The notes below the pieces were generated by a model that made no database searches, was not told where the DNA came from, and worked only from the letters and a program-made list of their open reading frames with translations. From NCBI GenBank assembly GCA_036936605.1, contig JAUPFV010000005.1:75156885-75220884 (forward strand): 64,000 nucleotides of DNA, written 5' to 3'. Source of the DNA: Limnanthes douglasii subsp. nivea. Taxonomy: Eukaryota; Streptophyta; Magnoliopsida; Brassicales; Limnanthaceae. The first letter of the stretch is position 1. Every line of letters begins with the position of its first letter. Both the position numbers and the translations under genes were made by a program. Positions 1 to 12,800 of the stretch are shown one piece after another.

Positions 1-1072
1 TTACATTACGACATTCGATAGTGGTATTTCGCTCATTTTATGGTACGACATTTAAAAATAAACAAAAATAAACGTGAGATGAAAATATAGTCTTCGGTCC
101 TTTTTATCGTACGATATTCGACAATGAATCTAACGGGGTGATTTCAAAAATAGTCATCAGCACTTCAAATTTGAAGCAACAAACTCATGGGCTAATAGAT
201 ATGATATATATATTTCATAATAGAGTTACATCTTCCGTTTTTGTTTTATTATATTTACTTTTGTTTTGACTTCACCTATCAAAAGGATTAAAATAGACCA
301 TAACTCCGACTAGCAATAGTATCGAACATCAAAATTTTGACCGAAAACACAGAGAACCACAAGCAGATTTAGACTTCTATAAATAAAAAATATGGTAAAT
401 GTATATTTTGTCCTTCATACTTAAAAAAAAAACTAGGCGGCAAGTCAACTAAATCTAGAAAAACACAAAGACATTTACAAGAATTTGATCCCACTCAACC
501 AGACGAATACTAAACTCAAATAATGTTATTTCTTTATTTATATCCGGAATTGATGATAATCCATTATGCATGTTTTGAAAGGATTGATATATACATCAGC
601 AATACAATTAATTTTCTAGACAATCCGATACAAAAAATACATATTCGAGGTAATTCCAAAAACTTTAGTAGTTTGCTTTTTCGTCCTATATACATTTCTT
701 TTTGGCGGAAAAGAGTTTTATATCCTCAAAAGATGTTTGGACTAACGAATAGTTCTTTAATTTATACATGATGACGATGAACACAAATCCATCTATAGAC
801 GATTTTAAGGTTAGTTTTGTTATTAAGAAAGCATCTAGCAATAACTATGGGGTATTAATCAATGTGGAACTTATCTAGTAAAAAAGATCCGGTCATTAAA
901 AAAGGAAAGTTTGTTTCGCTGAACTATTTAAAATCCAATAAGTACTCAACTGAATACAAAGTCGTAGAGAATAGATGAATTGTGAAACCGCGAACAAAGA
1001 ATAAATGATCATAAAAATATTTAAAAACTATAACAATTATAAGACATTAATATTCAAAAGACTTACAACTAA
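1..1072. other. AT-rich DNA with no recognised gene
   Basis: No open frame with recognisable protein content, no LTR, no TIR pair and no RNA gene could be supported here. The longest frame (523-771, plus) has plain AT-rich composition and no motif, so I regard it as chance. The stretch ends at the candidate target-site duplication of the TIR element that begins at 1082. Confidence 0.5.
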
Positions 1073-1829
1073 TTTCACTTAGAGGAAAGTACCCATAAAT
1101 ATCTATTCAATTTTGAAATACCACAATGGCACCCACTTTTAGACTAGTTTCATAAAATATCTAGAGCCATATTTTGGACAAAAATAACCCTCTAGAATAT
1201 AAAAGGGGATTTTTTTGGTTGAAACCCACTTTTTTCACCTTCTAATCCTGATTTTTGGGTTCCAATTCCTTCAACTTTCACATTTCTAATTTTGAGGAGA
1301 GAGAAACACGAAAAACAAGAGCGAACCCAAAATACGAACTTGAACCCAACGTGGTTTAACCGTTCCGTCGATGATAACTGTTACGGTGACGACAACATTT
1401 GACCGGCACCGATCAACAGCTAGAGAAGGAAGCCATCGTCGGGCCACCGGCGTCGTTATTGTCGACCAGGTTAGTTTGACATAGTTTTTGTTTTCACCGG
1501 ACGTTTCAATGTGGGTTTAAACGTCGCTGGAGTAGGCACTGTATGTAATTACTCTATTCTCCGTTCTTCGTTCTCCGACGACGTTTTTCCGAGTCGTCTA
1601 TAGTTGTACGTAAGTGGTATTTGTTGGTGTTGAAATTTTTTTGTGTTCCTGACATCTCTTCTGGGTAGTTGTGTTTTTAGTATAGAATCGCAACCTCTCT
1701 GTGTCCAGATAGGCATGTCTAGCAATGTATATATTTGAGGTAGTTGTTTGTTCATATGCAGTAAATGGTCTACTTATCTAGCAATGTACGCAATATATGT
1801 CGATGTATCTAGCAATGTCATTAATTGGT

Positions 1830-1968
1830 TGGTTTGGTGATGGAGTTGAGAACGATTCCATTTTAATGCAGAAATATTTTTTGAGTCCGCGCACAAGGAG
1901 GAGCGGGCCGACCAACGACAAATCAGTGTCTAATCCATTGATAAAGGTGAATGAAATCTATAAATTTT
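1830..1968 (+). other. Possible exon inside element A
   Basis: This block lacks the repeated word, is more GC-rich than its surroundings, and stays open in one plus-strand frame (part of the 1797-2006 frame, including a run SPRTRRSGPTNDKSV). It ends at a donor-like AAAG|GTGAAT. A similar word-free open block lies at 2327-2542 and contains VVFLAGQKKPTSLS. These could be remnants of a multi-exon gene read inward from the left arm. No family is recognised and the exon borders are guesses. Confidence 0.25.
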
Positions 1969-4758
1969 TATTTCTTTTGGGTTGTTGCTGCAGCATATTA
2001 GTATGATGCCAAAATCTGCATGTATCTAGCAATGCAGAGTACTCTATCTAGCAATGTGAAAGAAGTATATTAGTATGTTGTTGTTTCTTTACACGTATCT
2101 AGCAATATATGCAGTCTGCTTTGCCATATCTAGCAATGTCAGCAGTGTGTTTACAGTAACAGCTAACACGTCTAGCAATGTAGTAGTGAATCTTGTTCAT
2201 GACTAGCAATGTGTATGAAGTAAGCCTGATGTTGTTGTTTGGTTAGTTGCACCAGTGGGGTTTTTGATTGGTAATGTCTATGGATTGCGCATAGTTTTTT
2301 GTGTTATTGCGTGATGATTGAAATAGATGTTACTACCTAAAACGGTAAGTAAACTATCGCCGGCTGTCGTATTTTTGGCCGGACAGAAGAAGCCGACGTC
2401 GTTAAGTGCAAGCTTCTGTTGTTTTTTGTTCGGTAAACACGTTAGAGACAGTATTCAGACTTTCAAGGTGTTGCAGTATGGAAGTTCGATAGTTTTTTAT
2501 GTTCAGTTTAGCATGTATTTTTTATGTCAATGTAATTTTTAAATTTTGGCGTGGTTGTAGGTGTAGCAGGTAATGGTTGGGGATGGTTTTGTGTGAATGT
2601 TGGTGTTAGGTTACTGGAGGTCGAAGTAGGACATTGACGTTGATGATATATGCACACGAATCGCAAGCTTGACATGTCTGTTTACCTTATCTAGCAATGT
2701 GTCGTAGTTCTGTTTGTATTTGAAAACAATTACTGGTTGTGTATTTTAATATTTTTGGATGTTGTTTGTAGGATCTTTTAAATTAGCATGATACAAGAAA
2801 TTTCATATAGCTCGTATCTAGCAATGTGAAATGAAGGCTAACCTGAATGCATATTTACTCGTATCAAGCAGTGTCAAATTACACGTGTCTAGCAATGTCT
2901 ATAACTCCTATCTAGCAGTGTCAAGTTGAATGAACATCTGAATGCAAATTAACTCGGGTCTAGCAATGTCAAATAACTTGTGTCTAGCAATGCATACTTC
3001 AGCATGTCTAGCAATGTCAAATAACTCGTGTCTAGCAGTGTCAAGTTAGTCGTATCTAGAAGGGTGAAATGAATACTATCCTGAATGCACATTTACTTGT
3101 ATCAAGCAGGGTCAAATTACTCGTGTCTAGCAATGTCGTATTACTCCTATCTAACAACGTCAAATTGAATGAAAATCTGAATGCAAATTAAACTGTGTCT
3201 AGCAATGTCAAATAACGCGTGTCTAGATATGTTAAATTTGAACATGTGTAGTAATGTTAAATAACTCGTGTCTAGCAATGTCAAGTTAGTCGTGTCTAGC
3301 AAGGCGAAATGAATGCTAACCTGAATGCACATTTACTCGTGTCAAATAGTGTCAAATTACCCATGTCTAGCAGTAGCGTATTACTCCTTATCTAGCAATG
3401 TCAAATTGAATGAAAATCTGAATGTAAATTAACTCGTGTCTATCAATTTCAACTTACTCCTTTCTAGCAATTTCAAATTAACTCGTGTCTAGCAATGTCA
3501 ACTTACTAATTTCTAGCAATGACAAATAACTCTTGTCTAGCAATGTCATATATCCCATACATCGCAATGTTATATTGATGAAAATATAAATGAAATACAA
3601 CTCGTATCTACCAATTTGCATTAAATCATGTCTAGCCATGTAATGAAACTTAAAATCGCAACAATTTTATTAATGTATTAAGCAAGATCTTGCCGTTATT
3701 GGTGTATCCAACCATTTAATGATTACTACGTATCTAGCCATGTCATAATTGAATATCTCGCAATATGGTAATAAAGTATCTAGCAATGTCATACAACTAG
3801 TATCTAGCAATGTCATACAACTAGTATCTAGCAATGTCATATAACTAGTATCTAGCAATGTCATATAACTTGTATCTAGCAATGTCTAATAACTTGTTAT
3901 AGCAATGTCATATAACTTGTATCTAGGAATGTCATGTAACTAGTATTCAAACTGATCTTATTGGAGTTCATGCAGCATGTTTTTTGATTTAGTATGTTTT
4001 TTTTTGTTTTTTTGGCAAAAATGGACTAACCCTCTAAGATATTTTATTTTTTGGGAGGGTTATTGTACTTGGAAGTTGTAAAGCCACGATCTAATCTTTT
4101 AATCTATTTTATAATTATGTTGTAAGTTTTTTTTGGGTGTTCAATGTATGTTTACAGTTGAAATGCCTTTATTTACGGTATCACTAAGGATTAGAGAGTT
4201 AGTAGTTCCAGGAAGCAGTTATAAAAGGCAATTATTAAACACAATCGCAATGTAAGAAGTGAGACTAGTGTATCTAGCAAACTCAAATCAATGTATCTAG
4301 CAATGTGATATTTGAATTACAATCGCAGTAACAATTCCCACATCTAGCAATGTTGTATTTGTATGTCTAGCAATGTTATACTAGTGTGTCTAGCAATGTT
4401 GTATTAGTGTGTCTAGCAATGTCTTCTGAGTGCATGTAGAAATCCAATAAAATGCATCTAGCAATCTCATTATAACGTATCTAGAAATGTCTAAATACAA
4501 GCCAAAAGTCGCATCATTTACACAGCAATCCCATCATGTTCACTAAATCTTCAGATGCATGTAAAATGTCTTCTGAGTGCATCTGGAAATCCAATAAAAT
4601 GTATCTAGCAATCTCATTATACTATATCTAGTAATGTCTAAATACAAGCCGAAAATCGCATCCTCTACAAGGTAATCGCACCATGTTCAACAAATCTACA
4701 AATGCCTGTAAAACCTGACTAGAAATCTTGGTTTATGATGAGACTATCGATTTAACCT

Positions 4759-5067
4759 CTACACGACAATCGCATCCTCTTTTCCTCTTTTGTCCTGCAG
4801 TTTTCTAGTCTCAGACCTGAAATTCAAAGAAAAATTGTCAACCACATTGTCAACCACATTGCAAATAACTGTTTCAGCATAATCTTGAAGGGTTGCAAAA
4901 TTTTCAAACTCGGACAACGCAACAATAACTGTTTCGTGGCCAAATTTACTAATGCAAACTTTGGTTTTCGACATATAAAAACTTGTACTGTAGAAGGTTG
5001 GGTTAGTTTGTACACCTGCAAGGTATAAAACATATACAAATGTATCTGTCACATTATAGTAGCCCAA
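4759..5067 (-). other. Possible exon(s) inside element A, minus strand
   Basis: A word-free block with two overlapping open minus-strand frames. Acceptor-like CTTGCAG sits near 5013 and another, AATTTCAG, near 4817, so a spliced transcript reading inward from the right arm is conceivable. One frame contains KFGHETVIVALSEFENFATL; the other is leucine-rich. I cannot tell which is coding, and no domain is recognised. Confidence 0.25.
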
Positions 5068-5689
5068 GCTAGCAATGTGACCAATCTAGCAATGTCCCAT
5101 GTAAGAACAATCGCAATGTCATAAAATTGTATATACTCTCATAAATCACATAAGTAATGCTTATATCTAGCAATGTATAAACCTGCGGCTGTTACAAATC
5201 GAACAGACTGAAGACAGAAAAACTAGCTAACAATATCCGCATAGAATGACCAAGTAAAAACGCAATGACTACTAAGGTATCTAGCAATGTATCTAATATA
5301 CCAGGAAACATAATAGCAAACATCAGTACACAATAAACTCGCAACAAGTAGTTGAATCCTGGATATATCTAGCAAAGACTATAATTAATTTAAAATCGCA
5401 ATGTCTATCATTATATTGTTCATATCTAGCAATGTCTATGCCAATGCCAACAATCGCATCCGCTTCAAGGCAATCGCATCTTGTCTAAATTTATTACACA
5501 TGCCTGTAATAGCTGACCAAAATGTTACAAAACAATGACAACAAGAATAAATATACCAGAAAACGGACCTAAAGAACTTCTAAACAAGTATAATCGATTA
5601 AATACATGAAATCTTGATATTCGATCTAAGGTCGAAGCTAGGAAAACTCAACTCTGAGACTGTTGACGAAAACAGTACGTTACATACCT

Positions 5690-6119
5690 TCGAAGTGAAA
5701 GCGTTGGTTGACGTTAAGGAAGCAGACAGGTGTTCGCCTGGTGTTAGCTTGAATTGTCGACGAAATTCTGGTTTTCTCGTCGTCTTTCCAAGAACACAGC
5801 GTAAACAACTTCTGGAATCCGGGTTTTCCAGCCGATGATGGTGCTTGATGGTTGTTGATGGTGGTTAAAGGTTGTCCGACGTTGTTAGACGGTCGATAAG
5901 GCGGTTGGGATAATCGTCGGCGGTTTTAGTGTTGGACTTGATTTGGATGGGTGATGAAGACGACAAGAATCTACGGTGGTGGTTGGTATGGGGATAATCG
6001 TCAGCGGTTTTGGTTCGTATGGGGATAGTGGGTTCAAAGGTGGAGAGAGAGAAGAAGAGGGGGGAGAAAAAAAAAGTAAGAGAAGACACATTGAGAGTGG
6101 AGGTTGTTTCGAAATTCAA
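5690..6119 (-). other. Right-arm leader and possible first exon of element A
   Basis: On the minus strand this arm starts with a CT-rich leader (about 6100-6040), then GC-richer sequence with a short direct repeat around a GACGATTATCCC block. It ends in an open frame containing ENPDSRSCLRCVLGKTTRK, closed by a consensus donor GAAG|GTATGT near 5697. This looks like the first exon of an inward-facing gene. The layout resembles Mutator elements, where promoters in the two TIRs drive convergent genes. No product is recognised. Confidence 0.3.
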
Positions 6120-6324
6120 AATTCAAAATTCGAAATTGATGGTTGGGTGAAAATACCCATTAATTCTTAGAATAAAGCTTATATACTAGGTTAATGGTAG
6201 TTATGATATTAAAAGGCAATTGTTTTATTAAAATGAGTATTAAGTAAGCATTAACCCGTTTTTGGATACTAGATACTAATATGTTTGGCCAATAAATACT
6301 TAGGCGTCATTTCCCTTCCACTGA

Positions 6325-7668
6325 TTGGCTTTAACCATTCCAGATGAACAAGTTGGAACTCTTTAACACTCGTGAGTTAAGATAATAGTAATTGTAGTCT
6401 TATTAGACGTAAAGAAATTATGATTTCCTCTACATAAAACAGAAAAACTTAATAATATAACAATAGACTTTTTACTCGAATTTTATTTTTTTAATTCAAC
6501 TTTTTATTTTATTTTTATTTTTATTTGTTAATTATTTAATAATATTTTATTAAAATAAACTAGAATTATAGTTGATATTTTTAATAGAGTCCGTTATCTA
6601 CGAACACCCGTGCAAACTCAATTACCACTTGTCACCCACAAAATAGATGTTTGTACTTAACACCTAAGTCAAGTTTTCTACCTAAAATTAAATTACCCAT
6701 GCTATAGATACGAATTTTAAATTGTAAAAAGAGTTTATTTCTTTCTTCATCTTTTTGTCTATCCAATATACTTCTCTTTTTTAAACGCAATGTAACCTAC
6801 TCTAGCTATTTGAGGATTAATTTTGGCTGCATTTCATGACTTTGACTTCAATTTAATGATTTCAACTTACACTTGACAATTTAGGATTTACCTTTCACCA
6901 GTTCGTAGTTTCATTCCCCGTCAATTTTTCAAGTTTCACGCTTTTTGGTATAACAAGAATTAGACAATTTCAACTTTCAGGAGTTTGTTTTTTCAAACAA
7001 TTAGTAAGCAAACTTAACGAAAGGTTCAAATTTGCGAGAATGATGATAAAAACCAGAAGCTTTTATGGATTTTGGTTTTAAGGTTTCTTGGGGTTTAGGT
7101 TTTATGAGTTTGATGACGAAAAACAGTAGTTTTTATGATATTTGGGACAAATAATTGGTAGTACGACTTTAATTTGGGAATAAATTTAATTAGTACGTAA
7201 TATTTTGGGGATTTTGGGTTTGCATGACGTTTACCTATATATCAATTTTAATTTCATTAATTAAGGATATGCAAGAAAAGAAAAAAAAAACCACCGCATT
7301 GAGAAAATGAAAGCTCCGTATATTTATTGTCTTCTAAAAGGGTTCCATGAGTTTGGACGTATGACATATGAAATTTCTACGTTGAGATATTTGGATATCA
7401 TACTTCAAATTATAAAGCCATATGACAATGAATACAAATATTTCAAATGAGGTTCAAAATATCTGAAGTTAACAAATAAAGATGTCAAAACTATCTTTGG
7501 GTTGAAGCACGACAATGAGAAAATATCATTAAATGGTCAGAAAATGTTACAACCAAGATAAAAAGAGGTAGTGGAATTAGTAATTATCAAAAAATATTTC
7601 TCATCCACAAAAGAGAGAAAACAACCAAACAATAAATAACAACCAAATATTACAAGTTTGATGATAAA
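6325..7668. other. AT-rich spacer
   Basis: Nothing that I can support as a gene, RNA or mobile-element end was seen between the right end of element A and the 5' LTR at 7674. The sequence is strongly AT-rich with homopolymer runs. Confidence 0.5.
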
Positions 7669-7673
7669 TGTAT

Positions 7674-8007
7674 TGATAAGGACACAAATTATGAGGGACT
7701 TAAAACAATAACATTAAGGCCGTAAAAAAGTATTGTAAATTATTAGAGGAAATTTATGTTATTTGTTGATATAAGGGACCATAATGTAATTTGTCTCTTT
7801 GTGTAACTGAATTATCTAAAGTCTTCTAGTGTTCATATAAATAGGGCCGGAGACAATAAATAAAAGATCCGATTTTACTTTCTTGATCGAATAGTTACCT
7901 TATGATTCTCTTTTGCTTCTCTAACTACAATTCAACCATTTATGTTTTCTTTATAGAAATACAAATATGATATAAATTCTTCTATTAGAAATTTATTGCA
8001 CACAACA
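7674..8007 (+). repeat. 5' LTR of element B
   Basis: Starts TGATAAGG and ends ACACAACA, so it has TG...CA termini. It is related to the LTR of element G (44020-44360), sharing the GATAAGGA start, a GGAGACAAT block and the final CAACATTGGCGACCATAG junction. It contains a TATA-like TATAAATAGG near 7838. A third, truncated copy is at 23591-23775. Confidence 0.8.
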
Positions 8008-8008
8008 T

Positions 8009-8025
8009 TGGCGACCATAGTGAGA
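8009..8025 (+). other. Primer-binding site of element B
   Basis: TGGCGACCATAGTGAGA follows the LTR terminus after one base. An almost identical site follows the LTR of element G at 44362. It starts TGGCGAC, as in several plant Ty3/gypsy primer-binding sites; the tRNA was not identified. Confidence 0.6.
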
Positions 8026-8027
8026 TG

Positions 8028-9045
8028 AAGCAAGGTACCTAGATTGCAAATCTAAAACTAGAAGATGCGAAATTCGTATATAGTGATATTGATCATAACG
8101 GAACCGAAAAAACAAGAACTGATCCTGAAGTTCGTGAAGCAAGTAAGGCTACTGAATCAGATTTGCATAGGGAAGAAATTCGAGGTAATAGTTAAATTCC
8201 AGAGTAGCATGATCGGTCTGACCTTGAAAATCGAATAAATCAACTGTTAAAAAAATAACTGTCTTAAATGATGAATATGTCCGAAGAGAAAAACAAAATT
8301 CAATATGGTAGAATGAAATTCGAAGTACATCCTAGTAGAAGAAAAAGAGGAGTTGGAAAATCAATATGTTGAGTCTTACACAGCTCATCGAATTCGAAGT
8401 GATCAGAAGAAATCACATATTCAATTAGACAAAGATCATCGTTCTTCACAAAAAGAGAAGAAAGATAAACATCGATATATCGCATCTAGTGATAATGAAT
8501 TTTCTAGCTCTAATTTTGAGGCTAATTTTTCTAAAGATAGAAGATACACGATTTTTCGAAACGAGAAAAAGAGTCGACGGTGAAAATCGCGTAAGAGTAT
8601 AAGCCAAAAGAGAACAGTGAGCCTGGAAATGTGAGACCTACTTTGTGGTATGAAGATAACACATCTAACCAATATATTAACACAACATATCAAAAGTTGT
8701 ATGCACTTATGGGAACAAAGAGAGATGAAATCAGGTCAATTTCTCTACCGAGGCGCTTTGCGATCTTAAAAGTAGAAACGTTTGATTGAATGCATGATAC
8801 TGATGATCATATTGAGTAATTCAAACATTATATGATGAATTTCGAAGATGATGACAAATTAGTGTGTAGAGCCTTCTCACAAACTTTTAAAAGAACAACC
8901 TTAAAGTATAATTCTGAGGGGATCAATTACCATTTTAGAATTTTTTATACTGCCTTTCGAAGACAATTTGTATGGAGCAAAGAAATCCAAGCTAATGGTG
9001 ATACTATAATACAGTGTAAGTAAGCGGTGGGTGAAAATCTATAAG
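8028..9045 (+). pseudogene. gag: gag remnant of element B
   Basis: Encodes a decayed Gag. The best-preserved part, 8832-9023, reads NFEDDDKLVCRAFSQTFK followed by FYTAFRRQF and NGDTIIQCK, and aligns directly with residues 256-319 of the element E Gag at 21283-23061. Upstream, in other frames, SLPRRFAILKVETFD and DDHIE match the region just before it. Stops and frame changes are frequent. Homology ends near 9045, where the sequence jumps to the post-pol repeat, so the zinc knuckle, protease and pol are deleted. Confidence 0.8.
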
Positions 9046-9203
9046 ATTCTACAAGGTGTCACTTGTACAGTCGCAAATATCAATAAAATTATTTTTCGTG
9101 GCCAATATATATTTTAGACAAAAATCCTTAAGTTATTTTGGGAACTATGCAAAGACTAATCATCTTTGAGGTTGTTAACAAAAAGTAATTTAAGTAAATG
9201 CTT

Positions 9204-9463
9204 TATTCGAAGTGATACATGTTCATTTAAAGCATTGTTCAAAACGATAAACACATTCAAGGTGCTAACTTTTTTTAAATGCATTATGTTATTCAAAGTG
9301 CTACACGTTCATTTAAATCATTGTTCGAAGAGATTGACATATTTGAGGTGCTAACGTTTTTCAAACGCAGTATATTATTCGAAGTGCTACACGTTCATTT
9401 AGAGCATTGTTCGAAGACAAAATCATATTCGAGGTGCTAACGTTCTTTAAACGCACTGCTTCA
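9204..9463 (+). repeat. ~86 bp tandem repeat, three copies, in the pol-antisense-ORF gap of element B
   Basis: Three head-to-tail copies start at about 9204, 9291 and 9377, each with ATTCGAAGTG, CGTTCATTTA and TTCGAGGTGCTAAC blocks; a fourth is partial. The TTCGAGGTGC core also occurs in the 34 bp repeat at the equivalent place in element E (16942-17077). Confidence 0.85.
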
Positions 9464-9776
9464 AGTAATAATAATATTTGAAGTCTTAAATGCTCATTAA
9501 AAATACTATTTCAAGTAATGATCATGGTGAAGATATGGATGTTTATAAAAAGAATTAGTTAAAGTGGAGTTATTGTTCAAACTACTATTGATTTGTTCAT
9601 AAAAGTTAAATTGTATAATGAGAGATATGATATGCAATAGAAGAGGGTGTTATTCCGTAAAAAAGACAGTTTAAATCCATAGAAAAACATAAGTTTAAGT
9701 GCCAAATGTTCAAGCACTTACAAAAGATAGTACAGACATAACAAGAAACAACACAAACAAAAAATACATCTTTTAG

Positions 9777-12700
9777 TCCTCGTGTTCTTCATTGGGAGAA
9801 TTGTCTGAGCTTCCTTCCGAGGAGATTTTTCCTTGATCAAAGGCATATTCATTTTCTTCTAATTTAGTTTCCTTAGAGTACGGGTTTGAAAGCTTCGCTA
9901 AGGCGTTAGTCTATGAGAATTTTTTCCAGAAGCCTGTTGAATATGCTTTTGGAAATGACACATGGAATTCGTGGAGTAAAGTTATTGTGTTTTGCTTTTT
10001 GGCATTTTTGATAGCTTCTAGACTATCTAGTCCACATTGGGTTTCAGCGAATTTTACAACAAGTCGTTTCTCTTCTTCGAATTTCATCGCTTTAACTATA
10101 TCCGTCTTCTTCTCCTCATTTTGGTTAAGTGACTCTTGTAGAGAGGATTACTTCTTTTGTTCTATGAATATCTCCTTTGCATGTTTCGTTTTGAGTTAAT
10201 CCAGCTCACGTTGATGGGAGGAGTTTAGCTTCATTTTTTTTGTTCGTCAATTGCTCTAAAGACGTTTGATCTGGACGACTCTTTTTAGGAATTCACATCT
10301 ATTAGGTTTGAAAATTTGGAATTGTTCGAGTATGTGTCTGCCAAAAATCTCTCTCATCTTTTTCTCACCATTATACTTGTTTATCCATCAGATCACAACT
10401 TTAGCCATATCCTCAAGTTTACTTCGAGCGGATTTAACTTCTGTGCATAAATGGTTTGTTGCATCTTCAAGGTTAGAAACTATTTGGATCGCATGTAATA
10501 CTTTTTTCATATGGATGGTTAGTAGGTAGAGGAAGGGGATTTTCATAAACAGCAGGAGCACCAGCACTCAAATCTTATTGCCAATTCGTGTATTTCGTTA
10601 TTGGATTTGTTCAACTTCAAAATCCATATCCTTTACAAAGGCTTGAATTTCCTGTTCACCAATTGTTTCATCGTCCATTAAGTTATCATATTTTTTATAG
10701 TCTGCTTCGACAAATTATTACTTTTTATTTATCTCTTCGGTACCAGTATTCGAATTTAGGGAAGAAAATTTAATGGTTTTTTCTACTTTTTTTGTTGGAG
10801 GAGTTTCCGAAGAACTTTTGTTTTTTCGGAGTAGCAGTCTTTTATATTTTCTTTTCACGATCACCCTTGGTTCCTTCTTTGATGGTTGGAAGATCATTTT
10901 TGCTCGCCTTCCTTTTTGACTTCCTTTGTATTTTATGTGGCTTTGGATTTTTAGAAGAGCTGGTTACTGTTTTTTTTCTTCTTCGCGGGTAAGTGGCTTT
11001 GCGATCTATTGCGAACATCATCTTGGTTTGGGGGTTCTAATAGTTCTTCTTAGGGGACAACCGAATCTGGAAAGATCCTCCAAAGATGACTATTGATAAA
11101 ATTGACAAGTTGAAAGGCAATGTGAAACTCGTTACTCCATGAATTCTCCGCCCATGTAGACAGTTATCAAATATATCTTTGGCAGTTTTTCGACGAGATT
11201 TATATCGTCTCAAAATTGATAAGATACAATAACAGTCAATTAGTAAATTGAAGTATAAAATAAGAAAATCAAAGATAAATTGATTAACTTACTGGTACTT
11301 TTCCATTCGAGGTTAACCTTTGATGGATTCTCTTCAGAATTTTTTTTTTGTCATTTTCCCATGCTTCATAAATAAAGATGAACCTTTGTTACCATAATTT
11401 GTCAGCTTCGAGGAGATCGTCAATTATCTTGAAGTAATTGAGGTCGTAGAATGGTAGTACTGGATTTTTTGAAAGGCCAATCATTACAATGAAATCTTTG
11501 ATATATAGGAGAATTTTCCGAGTCTTGAGGCCATAATAGTGGACATAAGAGTGAACCATATGTTTGGGCTTGCTTGCGTCGGACATAAGTCGATGAGTTC
11601 AAAATACTCAAATATCATTGGGTCCGGCAGAAATTGAAGTCCTTAGTTGATGATTTCGGAGTAGACCACAAGTTCATTTGCTGCACAATAGAGTGGAGTC
11701 TGTCTACTTCTGTTAAAAAAAATATAACGTTATCTGGAAGTCCCCATTATTTTTTCAAACATTCAGTATGAACTTGACTGTAGTATCGATATTTAATATT
11801 TTTCAATGCAATAACGAATATGGGGAGGATATTTCTCAAGTTCACGCTCAAGTTTTCAGCGGATTGTTTGGGTAATTCGACTAGATCTTTCGTTAACCTT
11901 GTTTTTTAGTCATTTTCTTCGAAGTAGTATCCCGAATTCTGAAGCACCGGTCCTTCCTTTGATTTCAATATTATAATTAGTTTATGTCCTTGGTTTTGAT
12001 TCAACATGTTCTTCTGAGGTTTTATCTCGTATTGAGGAGGGGCTCTATTATTGGTGGTATTTTGTGAGATGGTGGGTATAGTTGTTGGGTTTTGTGGTTG
12101 GATTTTCAAAAGGAGTTGTTAGCTTTGATGGTTGGATTTCCAAAGGAGTTGTTTGTGACTTTTTATTGGTCACAACCATCTCCATCTAGGGAGGAGAAGA
12201 TGTAGATTTACGTTTTTGTGAAAGATTAATGTCTTCAAAATATCTCGTTGCTACAAATGTACTTTCCGAGGAGGTTGTGTTTGGCACGATTGGTTTCTCA
12301 ATTGAAATAGTGATGTTTCTTGTCGATTTATTATAGGAGGAGTTGACGCAATCCCAAAAGATGTTGGTGAAGGATTTCAAAGAGATTTGAGTTTTGATTG
12401 TTGAGGGTATTGCAGAGAGCAAGTATTAAGAACTGAGTTGGAAGGGTTTCGAAACCCAGAAGAATTTTGGCCAGCAATGAAATTTCTGTATATTGTGGTA
12501 TGAGTTGAAAGTTTTGGAGAGTTATCAATTACTCATGCTGCACGATATTCGACAGGTCTTTCACTAATACACAAGTAATCATAAAAACTAAAAATGGATT
12601 TTTTTAGTAGATTGTGGTTTTCTCGTAAGCTAAGATAAAGAAAAATCTTCAAAATAGGCTATAGAAAGTTGAATGTGAATCGAAGAAGATGGTTTTTTAG

Positions 12701-12800
12701 ACGACTCTCTTTCTCTCACCAAGGATTGCAAATGAAATAAAAATAGCTAATGATTTAATATATTACAGAGTAAATAAATGAGAAAGTAGGAAGACAAAGT
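9777..12800 (-). pseudogene. Antisense ORF remnant of element B (PF04195-like)
   Basis: A decayed version of the spliced antisense gene of element E, here on the minus strand of a plus-strand element. Minus-strand frames at 11389-11586 read NPVLPFYDLNYFKIIDDLLE then ADKLW, which matches the end of exon 1 in E (GPVLPFYYL then KIIDDLLEADKLW). Just downstream ENPSKVNLEW matches the final exon-1 residues DANPSKLTLTW. The 3' end (about 9860-9777) reads into an acidic tail like that of E. Several stops and frameshifts interrupt it. The conserved position and orientation show that the antisense gene predates the split between B and E. Confidence 0.7.

Larger units (their letters stand above)
1690..5460 (+). 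repeat. Dispersed array of the word TCTAGCAATGT
   Basis: The word (A/G)TCTAGCAATGT(C/G) occurs more than thirty times on the plus strand at irregular spacing of roughly 15-150 bp, with many one-mismatch variants (TCTAGCAGTGT, TCTAGAAATGT). A second recurring word, AATCGCATC, appears between 4.6 and 5.5 kb. This is not a simple tandem repeat, because the spacers differ in length and sequence. A near-tandem core with a ~25 bp period runs from about 3776 to 3930. The word is almost absent from about 1830-1990, 2300-2660, 3950-4240 and 4690-5050. Confidence 0.9.
1082..6315. mobile_element. Element A: MULE-like TIR element with a dispersed-word array
   Basis: The left end GAGGAAAGTACCCATAAAT and the inverted right end GGGAAATGACGCCTAAGT form diverged terminal inverted repeats; both continue into a TAT-T/C-TATT block. 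Flanking 9-mers TTTCACTTA (1073-1081) and TTCCACTGA (6316-6324) match at 7 of 9 positions, which fits an old 9 bp target-site duplication of Mutator-like elements. Both arms read inward like gene 5' ends: the left arm has a purine-rich leader and a donor-like CCAG|GTTAGT near 1469, and the right arm (minus strand) has a CT-rich leader and a donor-like GAAG|GTATGT near 5697. No transposase is visible, so the copy is probably non-autonomous or decayed. The element is inferred; the ends are diverged and need an alignment. Confidence 0.55.

Noticed and set aside
3147..3882. Repetitive LLDTS frames on the minus strand
   Set aside because: They are translations of the reverse complement of the TCTAGCAATGT word and carry no independent coding evidence.
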